From the NCBI GenBank assembly GCA_027490555.1, contig JAIXXW010000220.1:1-8205 (forward strand): a DNA stretch of 8,205 bases. The letters run 5' to 3'. Numbering within the stretch: position 1 is the first letter of the stretch; each line of letters begins with the position of its first letter. The DNA comes from Comamonadaceae bacterium. GTDB lineage: Bacteria; Pseudomonadota; Gammaproteobacteria; Burkholderiales; Burkholderiaceae_C. The notes beneath the pieces were generated by a model that made no database searches, was not told where the DNA came from, and saw only the letters and a list, made by a program, of their open reading frames with translations. The position numbers and the translations under genes were made by a program. Shown piece by piece: positions 1-6,402 of the stretch.

Positions 1-272
1 ACCGCGTGGTAATGGGTCAGCAACACGTATTTGATGGGCAGGTCGCTGACCGTGCGGATTTTCCGGATCAGGTCTTGCGCCATGGCCGGCGTCGCCGTGG
101 CATCGCTCACCATGATGAAACGGTCACCGATGATCACGCCGGAATTGGGATCGCCCTCGGCGGTGTAGGCCCAGCAATGCGGGCTCAGTTGCTCGAAAGT
201 GATCTTCTTGTCGGCCAGGTCGGCCTGGCTGGCGAAGGCTTTGACAGGGGCCTGTTTGGATGCTGTGGACAT
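1..272 (-). CDS. MBL-fold metallo-hydrolase, N-terminal fragment (cut by window edge)
   Basis: Reading leftwards from an ATG at 272, 90 codons are open to the window edge. The translation begins MSTASKQAPVKAF and continues with a beta-rich segment (around residues 24-62, including SGVIIGDRFIMVSDATAT) and then KYVLLTHYHA at residues 81-90. A hydrophobic strand followed by T-H-x-H is the entry to the metal site of metallo-beta-lactamase-fold hydrolases. The last two bases are GT, so residue 91 must be Val, where the canonical HxHxDH motif has Asp. No signal peptide is seen, so a cytoplasmic location is likely. It lies 77 bp downstream of the TetR gene on the same strand and may be that regulator's target. 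No strong Shine-Dalgarno sequence is visible; the bases before ATG are C-rich. The fold is fairly sure; the substrate is unknown. Confidence 0.75.
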   Translation of the reverse strand, partial: MSTASKQAPVKAFASQADLADKKITFEQLSPHCWAYTAEGDPNSGVIIGDRFIMVSDATATPAMAQDLIRKIRTVSDLPIKYVLLTHYHA

Positions 273-301
273 GGGTGGTCTCGGGTCTGTGGAGGAAAAG
301 A

Positions 302-330
302 ATTTTACCTAAACGAAATGCGTTACGGAT
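302..330 (-). promoter_or_regulatory. Possible promoter/operator between the TetR and MBL-fold genes
   Basis: The 77-bp gap 273-349 is AT-richer than its surroundings. On the minus strand a -10-like TAAAAT lies at 307-302. The matching -35 position (around 330-325, ATCCGT) is poor. Just upstream of the -10, at 312-324, is a short inverted repeat AACG-AAATG-CGTT. A small palindrome beside a -10 next to a TetR gene is a plausible operator, but 4-bp arms are weak evidence. Confidence 0.25.
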
Positions 331-349
331 TGTTGAATTGCGGACGCCG

Positions 350-970
350 TCAACCCAGGCCTTTTTCCAGCATGGCGATCACCTCTTCGGCAAAGGCGGC
401 GTAACTCATCGGCCCGCCCGGGCGCAGCCAGGTGAAGGTCCAATTGATCATGCCCAGCAGCATCATGGTCAGGGCCGTCTGGTTGGTCGGGTTGAGCCGG
501 GCCGGGTAGGCACGCTTGAGAAAACGCGTCATGGCCGAGACGATGTCGCGCTGGCGGTTGAGGATCAGTTCGCGCTGCGAGCTGCCCAGCGCCGCGTCGG
601 GCTCGGCGCTCAGAAACTGGGTGTCGTTGAGCAAGGCCGAATGGCGGGTGGCCGAGCTTTCGTACTCCTGCAAAAAGGCCCGCACCAGCGCGTGCAGTGC
701 GGCCCGCTCGTCCAGGTTCTGGCGCTGGGCCTTGGCCTCGGTCTGGGCGATCAGCGCCAGCAGGCGCTGGGTGTGGCGGTCCAGCAGGTCAAACAAGATC
801 GCGTCCTTGCTCTCGTAGTAGTGGTAGAGCCGGGCCTTGGAAGTGCCGCAGGCCGCGGCGATCTCGTTCATGCTCGCAGCAGGGTAGCTGCGCTGGGCAA
901 AGCACTGCGCGGCAATGTCCAGAATCGCGTCGCGCTTGATGTCGTGGGTGGCGGATTTGGGTCGGGCCAT
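350..970 (-). CDS. TetR/AcrR-family transcriptional regulator
   Basis: 206-residue DNA-binding repressor of the usual TetR length. The N-terminal helix (IKRDAILDIAAQCFAQRSY, about residues 11-29) leads to a classic TetR helix-turn-helix at about residues 33-54 (MNEIAAACGTSKARLYHYY), followed by the family-typical ESKDAILFDLLDRH. The remaining roughly 140 residues form the helical ligand and dimer domain; the ligand cannot be predicted. I chose ATG at 970 (MARPKSA) because the GGCACTGCC spacing and the basic MARPK start are typical. A GTG at 982 would add four residues and directly abut the TGA of the upstream cyclo-ligase gene (983-985). Either way it is transcribed with that gene. TetR proteins commonly control an adjacent gene, here most likely the MBL-fold gene downstream or the operon itself. 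Confidence 0.93.
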   Translation of the reverse strand: MARPKSATHDIKRDAILDIAAQCFAQRSYPAASMNEIAAACGTSKARLYHYYESKDAILFDLLDRHTQRLLALIAQTEAKAQRQNLDERAALHALVRAFLQEYESSATRHSALLNDTQFLSAEPDAALGSSQRELILNRQRDIVSAMTRFLKRAYPARLNPTNQTALTMMLLGMINWTFTWLRPGGPMSYAAFAEEVIAMLEKGLG

Positions 971-982
971 GGCAGTGCCCAC

Positions 983-1567
983 TCAAACCGGCCAAACGAC
1001 GCCGTTGTCGTTGAGGATGGCATCCAGGGGCTCGTCGTGGTCTTCGGGTTCGAGATCGTCCAGAAAGCCGAAGGTGTAACCCAAGCCGACGGTGAAGGGC
1101 TTGGGTTGCAAGGTGGCCAAGGTGCGGTCGTAAAAACCGCCGCCATAGCCCAGGCGGTAGCCGCCGATGCCGTAACCCACGCAGGGCACAAACAAGAGCG
1201 TGGGCACGATGATTTCGGTGTCCTTGGGCTTGGGGATGCCATAGGCATCTTCTTCCATGGGGCAGCCGGGGTACCAGGTGTGGAACGTCAAGGTCTTGTG
1301 CTGCTTGTTGACCACCGGCAGGCCAATGCGGCGGCGCTGGGGTTCGCCGGTCAATTCGCCATCCTCCTTCCAGCGGTGCAACACCGGCAGGGGATCGAAC
1401 TCGCCCTTGATCGGCCAATAGGCGCCAATCACGGTGTCCGGGCGGTCAAACAGCCAGATGCGCATGACGCGTTGCAGGGCCTCGGCGCGCGCCAGGCGGT
1501 CGGGCATGTGCAATCTTTCTTCAATCAAGGCCTTGCGCACGGCCTTTTTGGCTTGAGCTTTGTCCAT
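983..1567 (-). CDS. fau: 5-formyltetrahydrofolate cyclo-ligase
   Basis: 194 residues, normal for the family. The enzyme (5-FCL, methenyltetrahydrofolate synthetase; fau/ygfA in E. coli) uses ATP to turn 5-formyl-THF into 5,10-methenyl-THF in the cytoplasm, returning stored folate to the one-carbon pool. Diagnostic segments are AYWPIKGEFDP (about residues 49-59, folate side) and the signature YRLGYGGGFYDRTLA (about 137-151) that forms the phosphate-binding loop. The frame is open upstream, but ATG at 1567 (MDKAQAKKAVRKAL) gives the typical Lys/Arg-rich first helix and is preceded by GGGTGG (1576-1571) as ribosome-binding site. The gene diverges from the transglycosylase with only 9 bp between start codons, and leads into the TetR gene. 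In gammaproteobacteria 6S RNA often lies upstream of this gene; there is no room for it here. Confidence 0.95.
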   Translation of the reverse strand: MDKAQAKKAVRKALIEERLHMPDRLARAEALQRVMRIWLFDRPDTVIGAYWPIKGEFDPLPVLHRWKEDGELTGEPQRRRIGLPVVNKQHKTLTFHTWYPGCPMEEDAYGIPKPKDTEIIVPTLLFVPCVGYGIGGYRLGYGGGFYDRTLATLQPKPFTVGLGYTFGFLDDLEPEDHDEPLDAILNDNGVVWPV

Positions 1568-1570
1568 AAT
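1565..1570 (+). promoter_or_regulatory. Candidate -10 element for the transglycosylase gene
   Basis: CATAAT matches TATAAT in five of six positions and overlaps the start codon of the divergent cyclo-ligase. The sixth base after it is 1576, so the expected start of transcription (seven bases downstream) is 1577, the A of the transglycosylase ATG. No convincing -35 is seen 16-18 bp upstream (pyrimidine-rich GCCTTT region). There is also no Shine-Dalgarno sequence before the ATG (bases 1568-1576 are AATCCACCC). Confidence 0.35.
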
Positions 1571-1576
1571 CCACCC

Positions 1577-3553
1577 ATGAAATTCACGCTGATTTTGACA
1601 CTGCTGGCCAGCCTGGTCACCACCGGCCTGCTCAGTCTGCCGGCCCAGGCCAAAAACCCGGGCGATGAGGTCTTGCTGGACATGCACAAGGCCTTTGCCA
1701 GAAACGACGGCAAACGCTTGACCGCCCTGCTGCCCCAGGTGCGCGGCCATGTGCTCGAACCCCTGGCCGCTTACTGGGAGATGCGACTGCGGCTGGACAC
1801 GGCCTCCGACAGCGAGATCCGTGGCTTTTTGAACACCTACGCGGGCAGTTACTACGAAGACAGGCTGCGCAACGACTGGCTGCAGCAGCTGGGCAAACGC
1901 CGGCAGTGGGCCACGTTCACCGCCGAATACCCGCACTACCGCATGCGCGATGACCGCGAGGTGCGCTGCTACGCCCTGGCCACAGAGGCCATGAACAGCA
2001 AGGCCGATGTGGCCGAAGAGGCCAAACGCATTTGGTATTCACAGCGCGAAGCCGACGATGGCTGCACCTATGTGGCCGAGCACCTGCATTCGGGTCGGCA
2101 AATCAGCGCACTGGACATCTGGCGCAAGGCCCGCATCGCCATGGACGCCAACCGCTTGCGTGCGGCCCAGGCGGCGGTGGACATCGAAGCCCCTCGGGCC
2201 AGCGCCCAGATCGCTCTGATCCATGCCGATCCGGCCGCTTACCTGGGCAAACGCATCCTGGCCATCACGCGCAACCAGAAAGAGCTGGCCGTGCTGGCCC
2301 TGATCCGCCTGGCCGCCAGCCAACCGGACAAAGCCGCCCAGCTGCTGGAACAGTCTTGGGGGCGCCAACTCAGCAGCGAAGAGCGCAACTGGACTTGGGC
2401 CGTGATTGGCAAACAGGCCGCACAAAAATTGCAAGACAACGCCAGCGGCTACTTTGCCAAGGTGCAAAAAGCCAGCGACCTGAACGACGATCTGCTGATC
2501 TGGCAAGTGCGCGCTGCCCTGCGCCAAGGACAGTGGCAGCAGGTGTTGTCGGCCACCCAGGCCATGGGGCCTGCCACGCGCAACGATCCGGCCTGGGTTT
2601 ACTGGCGCGCCCGCGCCTTGTTGGCCATGTCCCCCACGCCGGCCCAGCGCCACGAAGCCCTGACCCTGCTGACCCAGATCGCCAGTGTGCGCGGGTTTTA
2701 CGAGCAACTGGCCCTGGAAGAGCTCGGCCAGGCCATCGTCACCCCCGAGCGGCCCGAAGCCCTGAGCGCACAGGAGAAGGCCTTCGCCCTGAACCACCCC
2801 GGCTTGCAACGCGCCCTGTATGCGATCGCGCTGGGCCTGCGGGCCGAGGGCAACCGCGAGTGGAACTACAGCACCAACCTGCACACGCCCGGCGGCATGA
2901 ACGACCGCGAACTGCTGGCCGCTGCCGACCTGGCTTGCCAGCGCCAGGTCTGGGACCGTTGCATCAACACCAGCGAACGCACCAAGGAGGTGTTCGACCA
3001 CGAGCAACGCTTTCCGATGCCGCTGCGCGAGACCGTGGTGCGCCGCTCCAACGACATCCGGCTGGACCCGGCCTATGTCTATGGCCTGATCCGGCAGGAA
3101 AGCCGCTTCATCATGGACGCCCGCTCGCATGTGGGGGCCTCGGGCCTGATGCAGGTGATGCCTGCCACCGCCAAATGGACCGCCAAAAAAATCGGCCTGA
3201 CCCACTTCACGCCCGAGCAGATCACCGACCGCGAAGTCAATGTGGCCATTGGCACCGGCTACCTGAAACTGGTGCTGGACGACTTTGAAGGCTCCATGCC
3301 CATGGCCACCGCCGCTTACAACGCCGGGCCAAGCCGTCCCCGCAGCTGGCGCAACGGACCGGTGCTCGAAGCCGCGGTGTGGGCCGAGAACATCCCGTTT
3401 CAGGAAACGCGCGATTACGTGAAAAAAGTGCTGTCCAACACCACCAACTACGCCGCCATCCTGACGCGCCAGCCCCAGTCGCTCAAAGCCCGTCTGGGCC
3501 AGGTGGGCCCGCGCAACGCGCAGCTGGCCGAAGTGAACAAAGACCTGCCCTGA
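1577..3553 (+). CDS. slt: Soluble lytic murein transglycosylase (Slt70-like), periplasmic
   Basis: 658 residues, close to classical Slt70. It cleaves the beta-1,4 MurNAc-GlcNAc bond of peptidoglycan with formation of 1,6-anhydro-MurNAc, in periplasmic wall turnover. Residues 1-25 form a signal peptide (K at position 2, hydrophobic LILTLLASLVTTGLL, cleavage after AQA). Roughly residues 30-480 are an all-helical superhelical region, as in the Slt U and L domains. The catalytic C-domain follows: YGLIRQESRF with presumed catalytic Glu508, GASGLMQVMPATA (520-532), and AYNAGP (580-585) followed by R...W. The frame is open far upstream, but only ATG 1577 places the signal peptide at the N-terminus. 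No lipobox is present, so it should be soluble. It is divergent from the cyclo-ligase and is followed by a REP-like array. Confidence 0.95.
   Translation: MKFTLILTLLASLVTTGLLSLPAQAKNPGDEVLLDMHKAFARNDGKRLTALLPQVRGHVLEPLAAYWEMRLRLDTASDSEIRGFLNTYAGSYYEDRLRNDWLQQLGKRRQWATFTAEYPHYRMRDDREVRCYALATEAMNSKADVAEEAKRIWYSQREADDGCTYVAEHLHSGRQISALDIWRKARIAMDANRLRAAQAAVDIEAPRASAQIALIHADPAAYLGKRILAITRNQKELAVLALIRLAASQPDKAAQLLEQSWGRQLSSEERNWTWAVIGKQAAQKLQDNASGYFAKVQKASDLNDDLLIWQVRAALRQGQWQQVLSATQAMGPATRNDPAWVYWRARALLAMSPTPAQRHEALTLLTQIASVRGFYEQLALEELGQAIVTPERPEALSAQEKAFALNHPGLQRALYAIALGLRAEGNREWNYSTNLHTPGGMNDRELLAAADLACQRQVWDRCINTSERTKEVFDHEQRFPMPLRETVVRRSNDIRLDPAYVYGLIRQESRFIMDARSHVGASGLMQVMPATAKWTAKKIGLTHFTPEQITDREVNVAIGTGYLKLVLDDFEGSMPMATAAYNAGPSRPRSWRNGPVLEAAVWAENIPFQETRDYVKKVLSNTTNYAAILTRQPQSLKARLGQVGPRNAQLAEVNKDLP
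1592..1620 (-). promoter_or_regulatory. Candidate promoter for the cyclo-ligase operon, inside the transglycosylase coding region
   Basis: On the minus strand GTGACC (1620-1615, 4/6 match to TTGACA) and CAAAAT (1597-1592, 4/6 match to TATAAT) are separated by exactly 17 bp. Transcription would begin near 1585, giving a leader of about 18 nt containing the GGGTGG ribosome-binding site. With 9 bp between divergent start codons, a promoter for the left operon has to lie in this region, which encodes the transglycosylase signal peptide. Confidence 0.35.
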
Positions 3554-3602
3554 GACCCGCGGCCATCCCTAACACCCCGCACCAGCGCAGGCCCTGGTCC
3601 CC

Positions 3603-3914
3603 GCAGGAGCCCACCCCTTGGGCGACGGTGCGCTGCCTGTAGGAGCCCACCCCGTGGGCGAGGATGCGCCGCCTGTAGGAGCCCACCCCGTGGGCGAGGA
3701 TGCGCCGCCTGTAGGAGCCCACCCCGTAGGCGACGGTGCGCTGCCTGTAGGAGCCCACCCCGTGGGCGACGGTGCGCCGCCTGTAGGAGCCCACCCCGTG
3801 GGCGACGATACGCCGCCTGCAGGAGCCCACCCCGTGGGCGATGCAACGCCGCCTGTAGGAGCCCACCCCGTGGGCGATGGTGCGCCGCCGCCAGGATCCC
3901 ACCACCGTGGTCGA
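3603..3914. repeat. Tandem array of REP-like palindromes, 36-bp period (eight units plus one decayed)
   Basis: Units begin at 3603, 3639, 3675, 3711, 3747, 3783, 3819 and 3855, each exactly 36 bp, with a degenerate ninth at 3891-3914. Each unit has a GTAG head (GCAG in units 1 and 7), GA, the perfect arms GCCCAC and GTGGGC around a CCC loop, GA, then a 13-bp tail such as CGGTGCGCCGCCT. A GTAG tetranucleotide beside an imperfect hairpin is the hallmark of REP elements mobilised by REP-associated tyrosine transposases (RAYTs). All units face the same way. Units 2 and 3 are identical; unit 1 has CTTGGGC and unit 4 has GTAGGC in the right arm. The array fills the gap between two convergent genes, the usual site for REPs, and may act as a transcript-end or mRNA-stability barrier. 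No RAYT gene is in the window. Long open frames across it result from the 36-bp (12-codon) period and are not called as genes. Confidence 0.9.
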
Positions 3915-3915
3915 A

Positions 3916-3933
3916 GGCCGGCTCAGGCCGGCC
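3916..3933 (-). terminator. Stem-loop at the stop codon of the PHA-system gene
   Basis: A perfect 7-bp inverted repeat GGCCGGC / GCCGGCC encloses a 4-nt loop CTGA (minus strand) that contains the TGA stop codon (3925-3923). It could end or protect the mRNA from the molybdoenzyme-PHA operon. It lacks a U-tract (TTCGACC follows), so it is not a canonical intrinsic terminator. The adjacent REP hairpins may assist. Confidence 0.35.
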
Positions 3934-4216
3934 CCAGCAGCGCGTCGAGGTTGGCCCGGATTTTTTCTTCGATCTTGCCGCTGTAGGCGCCCAGCAAAAA
4001 GCCCAGCTGCAGTTGCAGGTCAAAACGGGTGTCGGTCACCCTGAGCTCGCCGCTCACCCCGCTGCGGGCAAAGCGCATGCGGTCTTCGTTCTGGCCAGTC
4101 TCCGACTCGCAGCTCATGCCCCACTCCTGCTCGGCCTGCGCTCGCCAGCGCTCGGCCACGGCACGTGCCCCGCTCAGACCCAGGGTGTGTTCTCGTTCAA
4201 TGCGCAACTGGGGCAT
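3923..4216 (-). CDS. Polyhydroxyalkanoic acid system family protein (PHA granule region protein)
   Basis: 97-residue soluble protein. The layout matches the small PHA_gran_rgn family (TIGR02610/PF09650 type): an N-terminal I.R.H.L....AR...ERW...A segment (residues 6-28), a central RMRFARSGVSGELRV (46-60) with the family F.RSGV.G strand, then a hydrophobic LQLGFLLGAYSGKIEEKIRANLDALL helix (69-94). Members are found near PHA synthesis genes and their biochemical role is poorly defined; no enzyme site is visible. ATG at 4216 is preceded by AGGAG at 4228-4224, seven bases away. That site overlaps the TAG of the molybdoenzyme gene, whose stop is only 4 bp upstream, so translation is probably coupled. 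No other PHA gene is present in this window. Confidence 0.82.
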   Translation of the reverse strand: MPQLRIEREHTLGLSGARAVAERWRAQAEQEWGMSCESETGQNEDRMRFARSGVSGELRVTDTRFDLQLQLGFLLGAYSGKIEEKIRANLDALLGPA

Positions 4217-4220
4217 GGGG

Positions 4221-6299
4221 CTACTCCTGGGTGGCTGGGGCCGTGGACTCGACCAACAAGGCGACCTCCACCAGACAGTCGTAAAACACGGGCGCGCGGC
4301 CCAGATCGGTCAGGCGCTGGCTGGTCAGCTCGTTCACATTGGTGCCGTTCAGACCCAGCTTGCGCCACCAGATGCCCAGGCCGTTGACCACGCCAGGCCG
4401 CGCACGCTGGTTCAGCCGGGCCTTGCAGTGGTAAGTGCCCCGGTCATTGAAGACACGCACCAGGGCGCCGTCGGCAATGCCGCGCTGGGCCGCGTCCTCG
4501 GAGTGCATCTCCAGCACCGGTTCGGCTTCGATGTCGCGCAGGCTTTGCACATTCACAAAGGTCGAATTTAAAAAATGGCGCGCTGGCGGCGAGATCATGG
4601 CCAGCGGGTAGCGGTCACCCGGCCCCGCCAGTTCGTAGTTGGGCAAATGGTCGGGCAGGCCGTCCAGGCCCTGGTCGGCCAGGCGCTGGCTGAAAAACTC
4701 GCAGCGGCCTGAGGGCGTCGGGAATTGGCCCTGGGCAAAGGGCGCATCGGGCACAGGCAAGGATGCAAAGCCGTGCGCCAGCAGCTGCTCGAAATCTTTC
4801 TCGTCGCCGATGGCGCTGCGGCACAGGCTTTCGTCGCTCTCGGAAAAACACGGGTCGTCAAAGCCCATGCGCGCCGCCAGCGCCCGAAAAATATCGGTGT
4901 TGGTGCGCGCGCCGCCCACCGGCGCAATCGCCGGGCGGTTGAGCAGCACGTCGGTGTGGCCATAGCTGGTGTGGATGTCCCAGTGTTCCAGCTGCGTGGT
5001 GGCGGGCAAGATGAAATCGGCATGGTCGGCGGTATCGGTCTGGAAGTGCTCCAGCACCACGGTGAACAGGTCTTCGCGGGCAAAACCTTGCACCACCTTG
5101 CCCGACTCGGGCGCCACCGCCACCGGGTTGCTGTTGTAGACGACCAAGGCCTCCACCTTCGGGCCAAATTCGGGCGATGCCGGGCGCAGCAAATCGTCGC
5201 CGATGGTGGACATGTTCAGGGTGCGCGGACGCCGCTCGCCCAGCAGATCGGGCCGCTGCAGGGCCGCGCGCCGCACCGGGAAATGCCCGGAACTGCTGAG
5301 CAGCACCCCACCTGAGCGGTGCCGCCAGGCCCCGGTGAGCGCAGGCAGGCAGGCGATCGCCCGCACCGCGTTGCCGCCACCGCGCACACGCTGCATGCCG
5401 TAGTTCAGCCGGATGGCGGCCGGCGTGGTAGTGCCCCAGTCGCGGGCCAGCTGGCGGATTTGCGCGACCGGCACACCGCACACCTGGGCGGCGCGCTCGG
5501 GCGGCCACTGCAAGGCGCGCGCTTTCAGGGCCTCCCAGCCCAGGGTGTAGCGCGCGATGTAATCCTGGTCGAGCCAGCCGTGCACCGTCAGTTCGTGCAT
5601 GAGTGCCAGCGCCAGGGCGGCGTCGGTGCCGGGGCGCAAGGCGATGTGCTCATGGCATTTTTCGGCGGTTTCGCTGCGCCGGGGGTCGATGCACACCAGT
5701 TTGGCCCCCTGGCGCTTGGCCTGTTGGGCCAAGCGCCAAAAATGCAGGTTGCTGCCGACCGAGTTGCTGCCCCAGATGAGGATCAGCCTGGATTCGGCAA
5801 AAAACTCGACCTTCATGCCCACCTTGTTGCCCAGGGTCTGGGTCAGGGCTTCGGCCCCGGCCGAGGCGCAAATGGTGCGGTCGAGCAAGGAAGCGCCGAG
5901 TTGGTGGAAAAACCGCGCTGCGATCGACTCGCCTTGCACCAGGCCCATGGTGCCGGCATAGCTGTAGGGCAAGATGGCCTGCGGATCCCGAGCGGCAATG
6001 GCTTTGAGCCGGGCGGCCACCGCATCCAAGGCCTCGTCCCAGCTCACCGCCTCAAACTGGCCCGACCCCTTGGGGCCCACACGGCGCAAGGGTTGCAGCA
6101 CGCGCTCGGGGTGGTAGGTGCGCTCGGTGTAGCGCGAGACCTTGGTGCACAACACACCGTCGGTGGGGGCATGCGCCGGGTTGCCTTGCACCTGGGTGGC
6201 GCGGCCGTTGTCCACCGTGGTGAGCAAGGCGCAGGTGTCGGGGCAGTCGTGCGGGCAGGCCCCTCGCACGGTCTGGGCGGCCAATGGGGCGTCGGTCAT
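4221..6299 (-). CDS. Molybdopterin-dependent oxidoreductase (BisC/FDH-like, COG0243 superfamily)
   Basis: 692 residues. The N-terminus carries a [4Fe-4S] motif with Cys15, Cys19, Cys23 and Cys51 (C-x3-C-x3-C-x27-C, within ACPHDCPDTC and DGVLCTK), followed by the RYTERTYHPERVLQPLRRVGPKGSGQFEAVSWDEAL stretch typical of this superfamily. The catalytic domain includes RTICASAGAE (141-150), near where the Mo ligand usually lies (Cys144 or Ser146 are candidates). It also contains IWGSNSVGSNLHFW and the ADHADFILPATTQLEHWD block (about residues 420-440). The C-terminal part (about 565-685) is the molybdopterin dinucleotide-binding barrel. No Tat signal is present, so it should be cytoplasmic. ATG 6299 is preceded by GAGGA (6308-6304). 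It is divergent from the M20 hydrolase and coupled to the PHA-system gene. The physiological substrate cannot be read from sequence, and no electron-transfer partner is adjacent. Confidence 0.92.
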   Translation of the reverse strand: MTDAPLAAQTVRGACPHDCPDTCALLTTVDNGRATQVQGNPAHAPTDGVLCTKVSRYTERTYHPERVLQPLRRVGPKGSGQFEAVSWDEALDAVAARLKAIAARDPQAILPYSYAGTMGLVQGESIAARFFHQLGASLLDRTICASAGAEALTQTLGNKVGMKVEFFAESRLILIWGSNSVGSNLHFWRLAQQAKRQGAKLVCIDPRRSETAEKCHEHIALRPGTDAALALALMHELTVHGWLDQDYIARYTLGWEALKARALQWPPERAAQVCGVPVAQIRQLARDWGTTTPAAIRLNYGMQRVRGGGNAVRAIACLPALTGAWRHRSGGVLLSSSGHFPVRRAALQRPDLLGERRPRTLNMSTIGDDLLRPASPEFGPKVEALVVYNSNPVAVAPESGKVVQGFAREDLFTVVLEHFQTDTADHADFILPATTQLEHWDIHTSYGHTDVLLNRPAIAPVGGARTNTDIFRALAARMGFDDPCFSESDESLCRSAIGDEKDFEQLLAHGFASLPVPDAPFAQGQFPTPSGRCEFFSQRLADQGLDGLPDHLPNYELAGPGDRYPLAMISPPARHFLNSTFVNVQSLRDIEAEPVLEMHSEDAAQRGIADGALVRVFNDRGTYHCKARLNQRARPGVVNGLGIWWRKLGLNGTNVNELTSQRLTDLGRAPVFYDCLVEVALLVESTAPATQE
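4224..4228 (-). promoter_or_regulatory. Ribosome-binding site AGGAG overlapping the end of the upstream gene
   Basis: AGGAG on the minus strand ends seven bases before the ATG at 4216 and sits within the last codons of the molybdoenzyme gene (stop TAG at 4223-4221). It fixes the start of the PHA-system protein and indicates translational coupling. Confidence 0.75.
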
Positions 6300-6307
6300 G
6301 GTTTCCT

Positions 6308-6338
6308 CAGGGCTGGCGGGGTGTGGGCAGGGCTGGCG
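6308..6338. repeat. 11-bp direct repeat, 20 bp apart, upstream of the molybdoenzyme gene
   Basis: CAGGGCTGGCG occurs at 6308-6318 and again at 6328-6338, a spacing of 20 bp or about two helical turns, placing both copies on one DNA face. It lies just before the molybdoenzyme start codon; the first copy overlaps its ribosome-binding region. It could be a regulator site or chance in GC-rich DNA. Confidence 0.45.
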
Positions 6339-6402
6339 TCCAATTGTGGCCCAAAGCCCTCCTCCAGCGCAGCAGGGGCTTGTCCCCCATGTGCGCAGGG
6401 GT

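Noticed and set aside
260..1576. A plus-strand open frame running in phase into the transglycosylase, which would add about 439 residues
   Set aside because: It is antisense to the TetR and cyclo-ligase genes, which have clear family motifs. The signal peptide at 1577 must be N-terminal. The openness is a GC-rich codon-bias shadow.
1568..1576. 6S RNA gene (ssrS) beside the cyclo-ligase gene, as in gammaproteobacteria
   Set aside because: Only 9 bp separate the cyclo-ligase from the divergent transglycosylase, and the downstream side is the TetR gene.
1595..1600. Perfect TTGACA on the plus strand within the transglycosylase signal-peptide region
   Set aside because: No -10-like hexamer lies 16-18 bp downstream (CACCAC at 1618-1623), and it is inside a coding sequence.
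3554..3602. Intrinsic terminator right after the transglycosylase stop
   Set aside because: No stem-loop plus T-run is visible in these 49 bases; termination, if here, must use the REP hairpins or Rho.
3603..3914. CRISPR array
   Set aside because: The intervals are 12-13 bp, nearly identical to one another, and not unique spacers. There are no cas genes.
3448..4023. Open frames on both strands across the repeat array (repeating GAHPVGDGAPPV on plus, RPRGGLLQAAHR-like on minus)
   Set aside because: A 36-bp period is a multiple of three, so any stop-free unit stays open. The frames run into antisense of neighbouring genes and have no convincing start signals. The REP hairpin explanation fits better than a repeat protein.
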